A stretch of DNA of 64,000 bases from Argentina anserina. Taxonomy: Eukaryota; Streptophyta; Magnoliopsida; Rosales; Rosaceae. Location of the stretch: positions 13,206,001-13,270,000 of the forward strand of contig NC_065872.1 of assembly GCF_933775445.1 (NCBI RefSeq). The letters are read 5' to 3'. Shown here one piece after another: positions 50,192-61,611 of the stretch (position 1 is the first letter of the stretch; each line of letters opens with the position of its first letter). The position numbers and the translations under genes were made by a program. Below the pieces are notes generated by a model. It ran no database searches and was not told the DNA's origin. It saw only the letters and a list, made by a program, of their open reading frames with translations.

Positions 50192-50650
50192 CTAGTTATT
50201 TACATATTTAGGTTGTCGATCTGTGCACCATGGCCGGAGCCTAGCTACAATTGGTTTCTTCACCCTTGTTCTCAACTCTCTCCCTGTTCCTGAGCTCGTT
50301 CCTTCATCTTCCTGCATCATTGATTCATTGACAAAGTTAAAACAACGTGACAAAGAAAAACTAAAGTACTCTGATTAGGGTTTAATTTCAGTATTATTGA
50401 CTGAAAACATTCCCAGAACTGTTAAAGGAAGAGGAAGGGTTCTTACGCTGTATTTCATTTCTCGTTCGATCACAGGAGGATCAGATACTGTACGATCGTA
50501 TTGAGCGATGGAGTCGTCATCGAGTCCCAGGCAGTTGCGACCAGCCTTGATGAAGTGATCAAAGAAACTATGGCAGCCGGGGACGCAGACTCAACGTCGA
50601 TGTTCTCTGTGCTGCTCCTGTTTATAAGCTGATGATGAAGCTTTCACATT
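50192..50650 (-). pseudogene. PROPEP paralogue, decayed
   Basis: The same two-exon layout as the intact PROPEP is seen. Exon 1 region is about 50447-50650 with a GC|GTAAGA donor. Exon 2 is 50192-50311 after an AG acceptor. Exon 1 aligns to the intact copy (SSSAYKQEQHREHRR then CHSFFDHFIKAGRNCLGL), keeping the helix. However, the start ATG is out of frame (A|ATG, shifted by one) and a TGA follows HREHRR. No other in-frame ATG precedes the helix. Exon 2 is open (39 codons) and basic, but the Pep tail is changed: RVKKPIVARLRPW…YVNN instead of a Ser/Gly-rich end, though it still ends in Asn. Flanks resemble those of the intact copy, so it arose by tandem duplication and then degraded. Confidence 0.75.
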
Positions 50651-51893
50651 GTAGAACTTGCTCGATCTGCCTTTCACTCTTGCCGTTCTGCAGACTGCAG
50701 CTTTCAGTTCTTAGGTGTCATTGTTTTGTTGTTCGGGGTTTTGATCGGTGGTTTGGTATGAACTAGTAGGAGACACATGCTGACATGCATGCTGCCATTA
50801 GTGCCATATATGCCAGTTTAAAATGCACTTCCCTAAACCAATTTGACCTTTCACTTAATTGATTTTCTTTTTTCCAATCCGAGTGAGATAACAGTTAATC
50901 ATCTCTGTGTCTTGTTTCTTATATGGAAAATATGTTTAGTGTGGATTGCCACTCATTCTAAATCATTTTTTTTTCCTGTCTGATGAAAAGAGAATCATGC
51001 TGGCAACAAAATCAATCCCTACTCTCTAGTACAGTCAAATTTGAGTAGCAACCAATGGTCCTACTATCACTCAAATACCATTTACAAACATTATATGCGT
51101 TGGATCCGTAATATGTCACAAGCGTTGGATCCGTAATGCCTCCTACTACACGCTCCGGAGTTCTGTCACAACCTTCAATTGGTTTGTGTTTGTAGCGCTC
51201 TGTACCAGTACTTGTTGGCAAGCATTGCGTCAAGTTCGTGGGGCAATATACATCTCTGCTCGACTTCTTGCAACATTTTATCCGAAAATAACTAAATCTC
51301 TACGCCGTGGAAATCATCTCAGCTTTTTTTTCTCATCCCTCGCCGTGGGGTTGATACATTTTCACGGGTCCAAACCCAAACACTTGAGAAATGCAACCCT
51401 CGCAAGTCTAAAATAATGGCAGGGATGGAGATATATGTTGGGTGTTGCAGAGCCCTCCATTTCTACCATGTCCTCTGCCCTCATTACTCTACTGGTGCTC
51501 GGTACTATTTCACCTTTCATACTTTCTCCTACCTGACAGGATTTTACAAGCTCAAATTAATTTATTGGTATACGTATTACAGATTTTATACACATATGCA
51601 GGCAGTAATATTAGACATGTTTAATTAGTCAGCAAAATTTGGTCACTGCTATATGATTCAGAGCATATTAGCGTGTCGAGTACTACTGACAGACTACAAG
51701 CATGCTAAAATAGCCGACATTATATGAAGTTCCCTATATTTCAAATCGTTACACACTTACACATATAAACAATAAGCTCTTATCATTACAGATTTGCAAA
51801 GCAAAAGGTAGAAGGAAGATCAAATTGAAGAGAAAGGAAATCAACTCTTAAATGAATGTTGCCAATTCCATAAACAAACCATTGAAACAGTTA
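50651..51893. other. Intergenic, no supported gene
   Basis: Includes the promoter side of the PROPEP pseudogene. A short direct repeat GCGTTGGATCCGTAAT occurs twice near 51097 and 51123. Open frames near 51186-51628 have no recognisable features. Confidence 0.4.
50843..50848 (+). promoter_or_regulatory. W-box near the PROPEP pseudogene
   Basis: TTGACC, a full W-box core for WRKY factors, lies about 195 bases upstream of the decayed copy. PROPEP genes are known to be wound- and elicitor-induced. A single 6-bp match is weak evidence. Confidence 0.3.
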
Positions 51894-52216
51894 CTCCCTC
51901 CATTTTCATTTCCTATCAGTAAACTCCCTCCAAATTTTAGCCGACAACTATATACCCTCACTTGTCAGCATCTGATGTGAAACTCAGATATGATAGAGAA
52001 ACTAACAAGATTGCAGAAGGTCGATGAGAACAAAAGAGGTCTGAACAAATTTGAATACTGGTCTTATTTCCAATCAGTAAAACTATATATGAACCACATT
52101 TGACTACATTCTAGACCAAATCCCTAATTGGGTGGAATGCATTTTATAGATTGGTTCCAGATCTACCAAAGACGTGATATGTAACACTAATATGTGGTTT
52201 ATAAAAATGGAGGGAG
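51894..52216. mobile_element. MITE with CTCCCTCC termini (Stowaway/Tc1-mariner-like)
   Basis: Left end TA|CTCCCTCCATTTT and right end AAAATGGAGGGAG|TA are inverted copies, with TA on both sides, the Tc1-mariner target. Inverted symmetry continues outward for about eight more bases (GAAACAGT…ACTGTTTC), so the true ends may be wider. The length is about 323 bp. Confidence 0.65.
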
Positions 52217-53209
52217 TAACTGTTTCTACTTCAACCAAGTTCTATAAAAAAAAAGTCCAATGTTTAAGGGATGACTAGCAACTTCACCAAAAGATTTCAA
52301 AAGTTTTGAGTTTATCAAAAGGGAGTTACATCTCCCGTCCTTTTGAAATGTGCAATCCCAACATAGAGTCAGTGTTGAATTTGGCAATTTTTGAACTTTC
52401 TCAATCCTCACTTCCCAAACCCAAAGGGTCACTCAAATGGAAATCTACATTTATGATGAAAAATTCTGTAGAACTACTTACATGCTACTGAAAGTTGAGG
52501 TGTCATATATATCATCATGAATTCTTTCCATCTTGTTGGTTATTTCACATTTCATCATATAACCACATTGCTCATATTTGGTGATCCGGTAGGAATCATA
52601 TTCTGATTAGCCAATTCAACGAAAGCTAAATATAATATTACACAAAATTAAATGTCAAAAATAAATTTACAGAAATTACTAAACGAAACCAGATGACAGG
52701 TCATGCGGTTGTTGATATTACATTTTCATGATCATCACAAAAGAATGAGAGATCGTCACGTTTCAGTCGTTTTCCGATTGTATCATCTCAACAACCATCA
52801 ATGAGGTGTTCAATCCAGAATTCTATCACTCTACGCAAAATCTTATCTTTTTCGTGAAAAAGAAAGAAAGTATAACTCTTGAGCAGTTCTAAATTCGGCA
52901 ATTATTGGCCAACAAAGTAAACAATTAACTATTTTGGTGGGGTGGGGGTCTCACAATCTTGCATATACAAGAAGCTAAGAACAGCCTGTTCTGAACAGGT
53001 CCACAAAATGGTGCTGTCCCCTGAAAATCTAAAAGGGAAATTAACTCACGAATTGTACTTACCTGGGTGTTCTGATCTACTTAAACAAATCCAAACCAAT
53101 ATGAACATAAAATCCTTTATCCTACGTTCACTTTTCTAACAACCAAATCCAATCAAGAAGACGAAATTAAAGGTGGGTTGGATTTAAAAAAAAAAAAACC
53201 AAACCAAAC
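52217..53209. other. Intergenic; possible second exon of the 53455 gene
   Basis: On the minus strand an acceptor GATTTTCAG near 53021 opens a 33-codon frame (GTAPFCGPVQNRLFLASC…) ending in a stop near 52930. It would be in phase with exon 1 of the membrane-protein gene. This is only a possibility. Nothing else was recognised. Confidence 0.3.
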
Positions 53210-53455
53210 CTGGGTGTTCTGCAAACGGTTTGCAGAAACAGAGGTGGTGAAGTTGTGACTTGAAACCAAACGAGAGCTGGAAGATGAAGGCTTGGTGTTG
53301 TTGTTGTTGTTGTTGTTGTCATCTGGGAGATCCAGGACCAATAAGCTGAAGCAGTAGAGTAGAAGGAGGAGGAGGACCATGACTATGACCTGGATCCAAA
53401 TAAGCCAGGGGACTCTGTAGGTGTCTATAGTGAGTTCATCTCCAAAATTATGCAT
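53210..53455 (-). CDS. Small single-pass membrane protein, first exon
   Basis: From the ATG at 53455 an 82-codon open exon runs to a splice donor CCCAG|GTTTGG. It has a conserved-looking N-terminus (…DELTIDTYRVPWLIWIQ) entering a strong hydrophobic segment at about residues 17-43. A poly-Asn tract coded by GTTGTT repeats and a Ser-rich tail follow. This resembles a family of uncharacterised plant small transmembrane proteins, but I cannot name it. Reading through the donor gives a Phe-rich peptide from an intronic poly-T, unlikely to be real. The downstream exon was not firmly found. Confidence 0.5.
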
Positions 53456-53789
53456 GATCTTTGGTGTGAAGTGGGATTTAGAGAGATGGGTTTTGAGGTA
53501 AGGAAGGTGGGAGATTTGGGTTTAAAGAAAAAGAGATTGATCGGGATTAAAGAAAAGGGAACGGGGATGTTGAGATGGGTTGGGACTTGGGACTTGGGAC
53601 TTGGAGTGAAATGACAGGGGAAATTGACATTTGTATATATTTGGAGAGGTGGGAGATAAGTCACAAGTCTAAGAAACTGCGTCAGCGAGTTTGAAAACAA
53701 TATTATACTTGACGACATTATATGGGCACGCGCTAGTTGACGCGCGTAAATGTAGCACGAGTTAAATCGGGACGATAGTGTTTATATAC

Positions 53790-54597
53790 CGAAGGTACAC
53801 ATATTGGTCTCCAAGACACAAAAGGAATGAAGATCAAGTTAAGGAGGAGCATTGAAGTTCTTTCTTAGTTGGATTAGGAAATTACCTAGACGGGCCGGTA
53901 TGTACCTCACGTAAGTAGGGTGTGATTGATTCCAATTATGGGTAGAATTATCTATAGTTGGGTATATAGAAATTGTTATGGAAAAGGGTTTGGAGTAAAA
54001 GATGTTTTCCATATTGAGATGATTTTTTTCCTTTCCTAGATAGAGTGGTATTAGGAATGTATATCAATCTCTATTCTTGTTTAGGGTTTGGAGTTGCCGT
54101 GGGAGATATATATAGATATAGGCAGAGGGCATATATGTGGGGATATATAGATAGGTTGGAAACATATATGGGAGTGAGCCGAATAGAAAGAATGGGTGTT
54201 GTCCCATAGACACACGGAAGAGTGAAGAGAAAAAAAGAAAAGAAAATAGAGATGAATCAAGAGAGAAGAATTTCACATCAACAAGGAAATTTGTTCTAGC
54301 AGATCTTAGTGACTCCATTGAAGACCTTAGTGGCATCATCGACAAGCTTAGTGAAGTCGAAATACGTGTGATTACAACGATCTTAGTGAGGTTGTAATTG
54401 ACACTTGAAGCAACGGTCTTAGTGAGGTTGTTTCAATACTTGATTGTGATTATCAAGTAAGAAGTATTTTACTTTTGAGAACTATATTATCATTGATTAA
54501 GGTGTAATCATTGTAATATGAATTGTTCAATAGAAAAGTAAAATTCTTCTATATATTCCGCTACTATTACTCGTTGTTGTTCTATCTTGTATTTTCA
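53790..54597 (+). repeat. 5' LTR of the SIRE-like element
   Basis: 808 bp, nearly identical to the 3' copy. The first base has changed (CG instead of TG). It ends TATTTTCA. Minus-strand frames near 54064-54345 recur in the 3' LTR (61896-62190) and are not genes. Confidence 0.92.
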
Positions 54598-54599
54598 TT

Positions 54600-54614
54600 T
54601 GGCATCAGAGCAGG
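54600..54614 (+). other. Primer-binding site
   Basis: TGGCATCAGAGCAGG, two bases after the 5' LTR, is close to the TGGTATCAGAGC complementary to initiator methionine tRNA, the usual copia primer. Confidence 0.8.
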
Positions 54615-54645
54615 TACTGGAGGTGTCCGGTAGATCTAGCTCAAG

Positions 54646-56913
54646 ATGGAACGTCAAGGATTGAATCAGCCACCTTTGCTCGCTAGCATGGATTTTGCTC
54701 AATGGAAACTCCAAATGAGATCATTTATATATGGTATTGACTTTCATGCATGGAGAAGTGTCGAACGTGGATGGAATCCTCCAATGAAAGAGGTTGATTC
54801 AAAAGCTCCTGAAGGATCGTCTATGCAAGAATTAAAAGATGAAGATGAGTGGACTGACAAGGAAATCAAAGCTAGTGAAGGAAATCACAAAGCTTTGAAT
54901 GCTCTTTACGCATCGATGAGCAGAGATGAAAAGAAAAGAGTTCATAATTGCGTTACCGCCAAACAGGTTTGGGATAAACTTTGTGTTTTAAATGAAGGTA
55001 ATGATATTGTAAAAGAACAACAATATTATTCTGAAATCGATGCTTTGAAAATGAGAGATGATGAAACTATTGATGATTTTTATAGTCGTTTTACTGATCT
55101 TTCTAGTTTATGTGAAAGCCTTGGAAGGCCGTTACAAGAATCTGATATTGTAAGGAAAATATTACGATCTCTTCCAAAGTCATACAGGATGAAGAAGACA
55201 ACAATCCAGGAGCAATATAATCTAAACGAATATTCTGTGGACTTGTTGATTGGAAATCTAAAGGCTTGGGAGATGGAGCTGGATGAGGATGAAAGACCAA
55301 AAGGTAAGAATTCAAAAAATATTGCCTTCAAGGTTACTGAACCCTCAAAATCAAAGTCTGAGGATTCTGAACATAATGAAATATTACTGTTGACTAAAGA
55401 GTTTAAGAAATTTTTGAATCAGAAAAACAATAGGAATAAACAAAATAATCTTAATTCTAGGAGAAATTTTAATAATAAAAATTTTGAAAAACGTAGTGAT
55501 AATTTCTCTCAAAGGAAGTATGAGTATGGAAGTAGTAGTAACAACAATAAGAAATGTTATACTTGTGGTGGCATTGGCCACATTGCTACTGATTGTGGGA
55601 ATAAAAAGACTGATTCAGGTAACAAGGCTTACAAGATATCTTGGAGTGACGATGATGATAGCTCCACAAAAAGGGACAAAACATTTGCTCTTGTATCTTC
55701 TTTCTCGTTAGATTATGCAGGTTCTGAAAATGAGGATCAAGAAGAAGATGAAGACAACAGCTATGAAGATAATGAGATGTTTGAATATCAAGCAAGAGTT
55801 ATAAAAGCTGCAGAGAAAATTTCTGAAAAAAATCTTCTGTTAAAACAACAAGTAGAGATGCTGGAAAACGAAAAAGTGAAATGGGAAGAGGAGAAACTGC
55901 ACATGCGAAAGAAAATGGACTATGGTGATCAAGTGATTGAACGAAAACATCTTTTAGCCAAAATTCAAATGCTACAAAATGAGGTAACAGAAAAGAATAA
56001 TTTAATTAACTTATTAAACTCTAAACTTGGCAAGTTGCAGGTTTTGCTTGATGGAACGAATACCAAGGTTGAAAAGTTTCAACATAGTTCGAAATCACTA
56101 TTTGATATTCTGTGTTCAGGAAAAAGCTACAACGATCGAACTGGCCTTGGATATACTGGTAAGAGTAGCTCAACTAGAAATCCGAATTTTTACACTAATT
56201 TTGTCCGTGAACAATCAGGTTCAAAGGAATGTGAGAAATACATTGAAGAACATGTAGAATCGGAAAAACTTCAGACCTCATTCAAATCAAATATTGTCAA
56301 CTCGAATGATAGGTATGAGGAAGATATTCAAGATATTCGAAGTAAGTTGAAAGAGCATAGTCAGCTTTTACTTGATATCTCTCGTTTTGTTGGTTTTTCT
56401 AAATCTTATAAAGAAACTAAACAGGATACAGACATGGTTAGGAGACATTCAGGTAAGAAGGTTTGGAGGAAAAAGTATAATCATGATTCCATAGAAGCTT
56501 TTTGTAATTTGTGCCATATTGATATAGATTATGAATCGAATGATATTAAGGCTACGTGTAATGTTGCTATTACTGCGTTATCTGCTAGACAGGAGGACAC
56601 TTGGTATATTGATAGTGGTTGTTCTAGACACATGTGTGGTAACAAACATTGGTTTTCTGACTTAGAAGAATCATGTGTGACAGGTGCGGTTACTTTTGGA
56701 GACGGGAAGAAAGCAAAAATAAGAGGGAAATGCTCAATCAGATCTCAGGATCTTAACTGCTTAAATAATGTTCTTTATGTTGAAGGTTTATCTAATAACC
56801 TTATTAGTGCTAGTCAATTAGCTGATGAGTATGAAGATGTCTGGTTTAACAAACGTCGTTGTGTGGTTTTTGACAAAGATGGTACAGTTGTGATGGAAGG
56901 GGTTAGATCATGA
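54646..56913 (+). CDS. Retrotransposon Gag-protease part of the polyprotein
   Basis: A 755-codon open frame starts at the first ATG after the PBS. Residues ~60-230 are the copia Gag core (UBN2-type, with …VWDKLCVLNEGNDIVKEQQY…). A CCHC zinc knuckle (CYTCGGIGHIATDC) lies at about 304-317. A long charged coiled coil spans about 380-490. The aspartic protease motif WYIDSGCSRHM begins near 653. Gag packages the element RNA; the protease processes the polyprotein. A TGA at 56911-56913 interrupts the join to integrase. Confidence 0.9.
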   Translation: MERQGLNQPPLLASMDFAQWKLQMRSFIYGIDFHAWRSVERGWNPPMKEVDSKAPEGSSMQELKDEDEWTDKEIKASEGNHKALNALYASMSRDEKKRVHNCVTAKQVWDKLCVLNEGNDIVKEQQYYSEIDALKMRDDETIDDFYSRFTDLSSLCESLGRPLQESDIVRKILRSLPKSYRMKKTTIQEQYNLNEYSVDLLIGNLKAWEMELDEDERPKGKNSKNIAFKVTEPSKSKSEDSEHNEILLLTKEFKKFLNQKNNRNKQNNLNSRRNFNNKNFEKRSDNFSQRKYEYGSSSNNNKKCYTCGGIGHIATDCGNKKTDSGNKAYKISWSDDDDSSTKRDKTFALVSSFSLDYAGSENEDQEEDEDNSYEDNEMFEYQARVIKAAEKISEKNLLLKQQVEMLENEKVKWEEEKLHMRKKMDYGDQVIERKHLLAKIQMLQNEVTEKNNLINLLNSKLGKLQVLLDGTNTKVEKFQHSSKSLFDILCSGKSYNDRTGLGYTGKSSSTRNPNFYTNFVREQSGSKECEKYIEEHVESEKLQTSFKSNIVNSNDRYEEDIQDIRSKLKEHSQLLLDISRFVGFSKSYKETKQDTDMVRRHSGKKVWRKKYNHDSIEAFCNLCHIDIDYESNDIKATCNVAITALSARQEDTWYIDSGCSRHMCGNKHWFSDLEESCVTGAVTFGDGKKAKIRGKCSIRSQDLNCLNNVLYVEGLSNNLISASQLADEYEDVWFNKRRCVVFDKDGTVVMEGVRS

Positions 56914-57345
56914 GATAATTGTTATCATGTTGCATCTAATTTAAAATCTGATAACTCGGAATCGTGTTTCAGGACTAGCTCAGTTGAGGAAACCATGGAG
57001 CTTTGGCATAAGCGTCTTGGTCATCTAAACTTTCAAGATTTGCTTAGACTATCTAGTCAAAAATTAGTAAGAGGCTTACCTATATTATGTGGCCGTACTG
57101 ATGTTGTTTGTGGAGGATGTAAAACAGGTAAACAAACTCGTGCAAATCATAAAGTGGTGAATGCTTCCTCATCATCTCAACCTTTGGAGTTGTTACATAG
57201 GGACTTAATGAGACCTTCTGCTACTGTAAGTATGGCTGGTAAGGAATATATTTTTGTTGTGGTTGATGACTATTCTCGATTTACATGGGTTGATTTTTTA
57301 AAGGATAAAAGTGAGACATTTGATTCTTTCGAAAAAAATGAGTAA
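56914..57345 (+). pseudogene. Integrase N-terminal part, interrupted
   Basis: After the TGA at 56911 the same frame continues with the pre-integrase zinc-binding region (LWHKRLGHLN … CGGCKTGK) and the first catalytic Asp (VVVDDYSRF). The frame ends at a TAA near 57343, caused by a one-base frame change at the A-run about 57330-57338. Confidence 0.85.
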
Positions 57346-58579
57346 ACAACTTATAGTGGAAAAACAATAAGCTAATCTTCAAATCGCTAGAATTAGATTT
57401 GACAATGGAATTGAATTTAAAAATTCCAGATTTTTTAAATATTGTCGAGATTACGGTGTGTTTCATGAGTTTTCAGCTCCCATAACCCCTCAACAGAATG
57501 GAATAGCAGAACGCAAAAACATATCCTTATTAGACATGGCAAGGGTAATGTTGCATTCAACTGGTTTAAGTGAGAATTTTTGGGCTGAAGCTGTAAATAC
57601 TGCATGCTACGTTGGGAATCGAGTTCTTCTTCGTTCAGGTACAAAGAACACTCCATATGAATTATGGAAAGGTAAGAAACCTGATGTAAGTTACTTTCAT
57701 GTTTTTGGAAATCCTTGTTATATTTTAAAAGACCGTGAACATCTAGCTAAATTTGCTCCAAGATCAGACTCAGGTATTTTTCTTGGCTATTCTCTAGACA
57801 GTCGTGCTTATAGAGTGTATAATAAAGAAACTCGAACTGTCATGGATTCCATAAATGTTTCTATTGATGATAATTTTAATGAGTCCAATTTATCTGAAGA
57901 AAGTCTAACTAGTTCGAAAGATGAGAATGTGCACTCACAGGAAGCAGTCACAGAAGTGGATAAAAATCTACAACCTGCAGTAAAATATCGAACTGGATTC
58001 AAGCAGGTTAGAAAAGATCATTCATTCAATGATATCATTGGAGATAATGGTGAAGGCATGCGTACAAGAAGGAAGACTGTTGAGATTACTTCAGCCACAA
58101 AAGACGACTCTGAATGTTCCAACACAGAAATTGTGGACATCAATAAAGCTCTAGTAAGTTTTGTCAAAGAAAGAGTTAAAGAAACTAACAAATTAAAATG
58201 TTTTGGATTTGTTTCTTTGATAGAACCTAAAAATATCAAGGAGGGTTTGTTAGATGATGATTGGATCAATGCAATGCAAGAGGAACTAAATCAATTTGAA
58301 AAGAATGAGGTATGGATTCTTGTTCCTCGTCCTGAGAACACTAATGTTGTTGGTACTAAGTGGATTTTCAGGAATAAAATGGATGAACATGGCACAATCA
58401 CAAGAAATAAAGCAAGATTAGTTGCTCAAGGATATTCACAGGTCGAAGGCCTGGACTTTGATGAAACTTTTGCCCCAGTGGCTCGACTTGAATCCATCAG
58501 ACTTTTGTTAGCCATTGCATGTCAACGTAAGTTTAAGTTATTTCAAATGGATTTAAAAAACTGCTTTTTTAAATGGTGA
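57346..58579 (+). pseudogene. Integrase core to start of reverse transcriptase, interrupted
   Basis: After the frame change an in-frame TAA occurs near 57369. The frame then resumes with the second integrase Asp (RFDNGIEF), the catalytic Glu context (QQNGIAERKN) and the C-terminal integrase region, and enters reverse transcriptase (NKARLVAQGYSQ…FDETFAPVARL). An extra A in the run at about 58554-58560 shifts the frame and produces a stop at 58577-58579. Confidence 0.85.
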
Positions 58580-59750
58580 AGTACAAGAGGAAGTGTTTGT
58601 TGAACAACCTCCGGGATTCAAAGATATTCATCATCCTGATTACGTTTGGAAACTTAAAAAGGCTGTTTATGGTCTTAAACAGGCCCCTCGTGCCTGGTAT
58701 GATAAACTCTCTACTTATCTTGTTTCTCAAGGTTATTTCCGAGGCACTGTAGACAAAACTCTATTTGTTAAACATGTTGAAAGTCATCTCATGGTTGCAC
58801 AAGTTTATGTTGATGATATTGTTTTTGGATCTACTTCTGATGTTTTAGTAAAAGAATTCACTAGAATCATGACTAATAAGTTTGAGATGAGTATGTGTGG
58901 TGAACTTACTTACTTTTTGGGTCTGCAAATTAAACAAAATCATAATGGCATTTTTCTATCCCAATCAAAATATGCTGAAAACCTCATTAAGAAATTTGGT
59001 ATGACTGAGAAGAAATCGGTTAGTACACCTATGAGTACCACCATAAAGTTATGTCATGATCTTGATGGTAAGTCTGTTGACCAAACTAAATATCGTAGTA
59101 TGATTGGTAGTTTGCTTTACCTTACTGCTAGTCGTCCTGATATATCTTACAGTGTAGGTGTTTGTGCCAGGTTTCAGGCCAATCCAAAAGAGTCGAATTT
59201 AGAAGCTGTTAAACGAATTATTCGTTATGTTTCCGGAAGTATAACATGTGGTGTATTTTATACGTATGACACTAATGCTGAAATTGCAGGTTATTCTGAT
59301 GCAGATTGGGGAGGTAATTTGCAAGATCGAAAGAGCACAAGTGGCGGTTGTTTCTTTGTTGGTAAGAATTTAGTTGCATGGCATAGTAAGAAACAAAATT
59401 GTACTTCATTGTCTACTGCATAAGCTGAATATGTTGCCGCAGGTAGTTGTTGTACTCAAATGCTTTGGATGAAGAATATGCTTAAGGATTATGGTATTCC
59501 ACAGGGAAAACTTGTGATTTTCTGTGATAATACAAGTGCAATTAATATTTCCAAAAATCCTGTTCAACATACTAGGACTAAACACATATATATACGTTAT
59601 CATTTCATTCGTGAACTTGTTGATAAGAATATTCTCTCATTAGAATTTGTTTCTACCAATTATCAATGGGCAGATTTGTTCACCAAACCAATGGATACAG
59701 AACGCTTTCTGACCTTACGTAATGCCATTGGCATTTGCTCTCAATATTGA
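58580..59750 (+). pseudogene. Reverse transcriptase and RNase H, interrupted
   Basis: The frame carries the copia RT continuation (…[18 protein letters not shown]), the active-site motif YVDD at about 58806-58817, and RNase H (YSDADWGGN). A TAA at 59421-59423 interrupts RNase H within the STA-EYVA motif. The C-terminus resumes to a normal stop at 59748-59750, ending with the conserved WADLFTKPMD region. Confidence 0.88.
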
Positions 59751-59753
59751 CAA

Positions 59754-61611
59754 ATAACTGCCTCTGTGAGTACCTATGTCAAGGTAATCGTTCCTTGTCC
59801 TTGATCTTATCTTACTATAGATGAGTTACTGCATTTTACCTGTTAGTTCTTTAGGGCTCTTGACATTGTTACTTTGAATCTCTCATCCAGTGTTCTCGGA
59901 TATTATTTATGATCATTAGCCTTTATGTTTGATTCTCACGTACACATACTTCATAGTGGTGGACATATCTGAGTTGAGTCACCTAATCAGGAGCCGGTGT
60001 AGTTGAATACATGATATAGATTATGACTGCATGAAAAAAAAATGTGTAAGGAATTTGTGCATGCAGTCTTAGGCCAGGCTAGTTCTACATCTCCAGGAGT
60101 TGACTAACTACTCGACTCCTAGAGGAATGGACTGGTTTGGTCTCCCCGGAGGATATGATATGTTTAGGCCAGGCTAGCTCTCCTCTCCAGGGATTGACTA
60201 ACTACTCGATACCTGTTGGAATGGGCTGGCTTGGTCTCCACGGTGGTTGAAACATTGTCTTAGCAATGTTCTGAGCATATATTATCATTATCAAAAAAAA
60301 AAAATTCATACAACTTATGGTGTTATAAGGTGATTTTCTGGAGAGATAGGGGGATAGTCGTTTAAGTTGGCTTGCGCATTTAATCACTCCTCATTTTCAT
60401 TCCCATTATGAAATATACTCAATGCACATCACATCTTACTATTGGCTAATGCTCATGTGTATTACTCGAGGATGCATGTTTGTGTGATTGATAAAGTGTA
60501 TTGTCTTGCTCAATAAGAATGTCTAGGAAATTGTCGTAACTCTTCCTATAGTTGTATGGTATGCTTGGACTTGTCTCAATTATCTTGACATCGTGTACTT
60601 TGTACTTCCTTCAATGTCATGTTGAGAGCTCAATGCGTGTATGGTCCAAAATTGCTTCTGTTTCATAGATTGGTCTACATACTTGATTTATAGTTTCGAA
60701 CTCTAGGTATTACTAGAATCATCCTTGTCTATGCATGTAAGTGGTTGTTATGTTCACATTGTGGTGTTTTGTTTTGCCTACATACCGGTAGATCACTTGC
60801 ATTGTTGATCATTTTATTGTATCGATTTTGTACTCATGCGTAGATTAACTTATGGTTTTGTTTCATGGTTCACTAATCTTCTTTCTTGCCGTATGCATGT
60901 GTACGATTTATCTCTATGGAAGATTTAGTTTCCCTCTGTGGTTCGATCTATCATATACTTCATCTCCGTGTTAACTAGTTTCTGTTTTAGAAGGGAATAT
61001 CTTATATGCTTTACAGGTTGCAAACGGAAATCAAGTCTGGTCCATCTTTCGTCCCTTCAACTAGGAGTCTCTACCATGGACGGAGCCAGGAGAAATCTCC
61101 ACGAAACGGAAGAGGCAAGACGTGAAGCTGCCCCTCGTCATCAACAAGATGAGTATGCTCGTCTGGAGTACTCGGCGCGGACGTGGCCACCGTGGTGATC
61201 ATGCCTAGGATGCTCAAGACCTCTCCTCCTTTGGCTTCATCACCTTAGGGGGAGACATCAAGTCCCTAGTTCCTATTCAAGCTTTAACTTGTTTTATTTG
61301 GCTAAGAACTATTTTCAATTAGTTTGGTTTTGCTTTGTACTCTAAGTGCTATGCACAAACTATGTTTGGTTATTCATGTTTAGTTGAACTCTAAAGTGTT
61401 TATTGATTTTTGTCTATTAGAACCTATGATCAAGTCACTTGATATCTTGAAAAGGATGATAATTGATTCTTGATGTCAAGTGACCTATTTTCATGTTTGA
61501 AAATAGTGGGAGGTTCAACATGTTGTTTTTAAGATTTTTTGATTAAACTTGTACTTATGATGTTCTTTGTGAGTGTGTAGGTATTTAATGGTGAAAGGTG
61601 CATGGAAGGCC
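59754..61611 (+). other. 3' untranslated region of the SIRE-like element
   Basis: About 1.86 kb without a long frame. Intact SIRE elements often carry an envelope-like ORF here; only an 86-codon frame (60938-61198) remains and it has no recognised domain. A ~95-bp phrase (AGGCCAGGCTAG…TTGACTAACTACTCGA…GGTCTCC) is present near 60072 and again near 60167. An extra PPT-like TTAGGGGGAGA lies at 61246-61256. Confidence 0.7.

Noticed and set aside
54064..54345. Minus-strand 93-codon frame, also at 61909-62190
   Set aside because: It is present in both LTRs of the same retrotransposon and lies antisense to the LTR; no sign of coding constraint.
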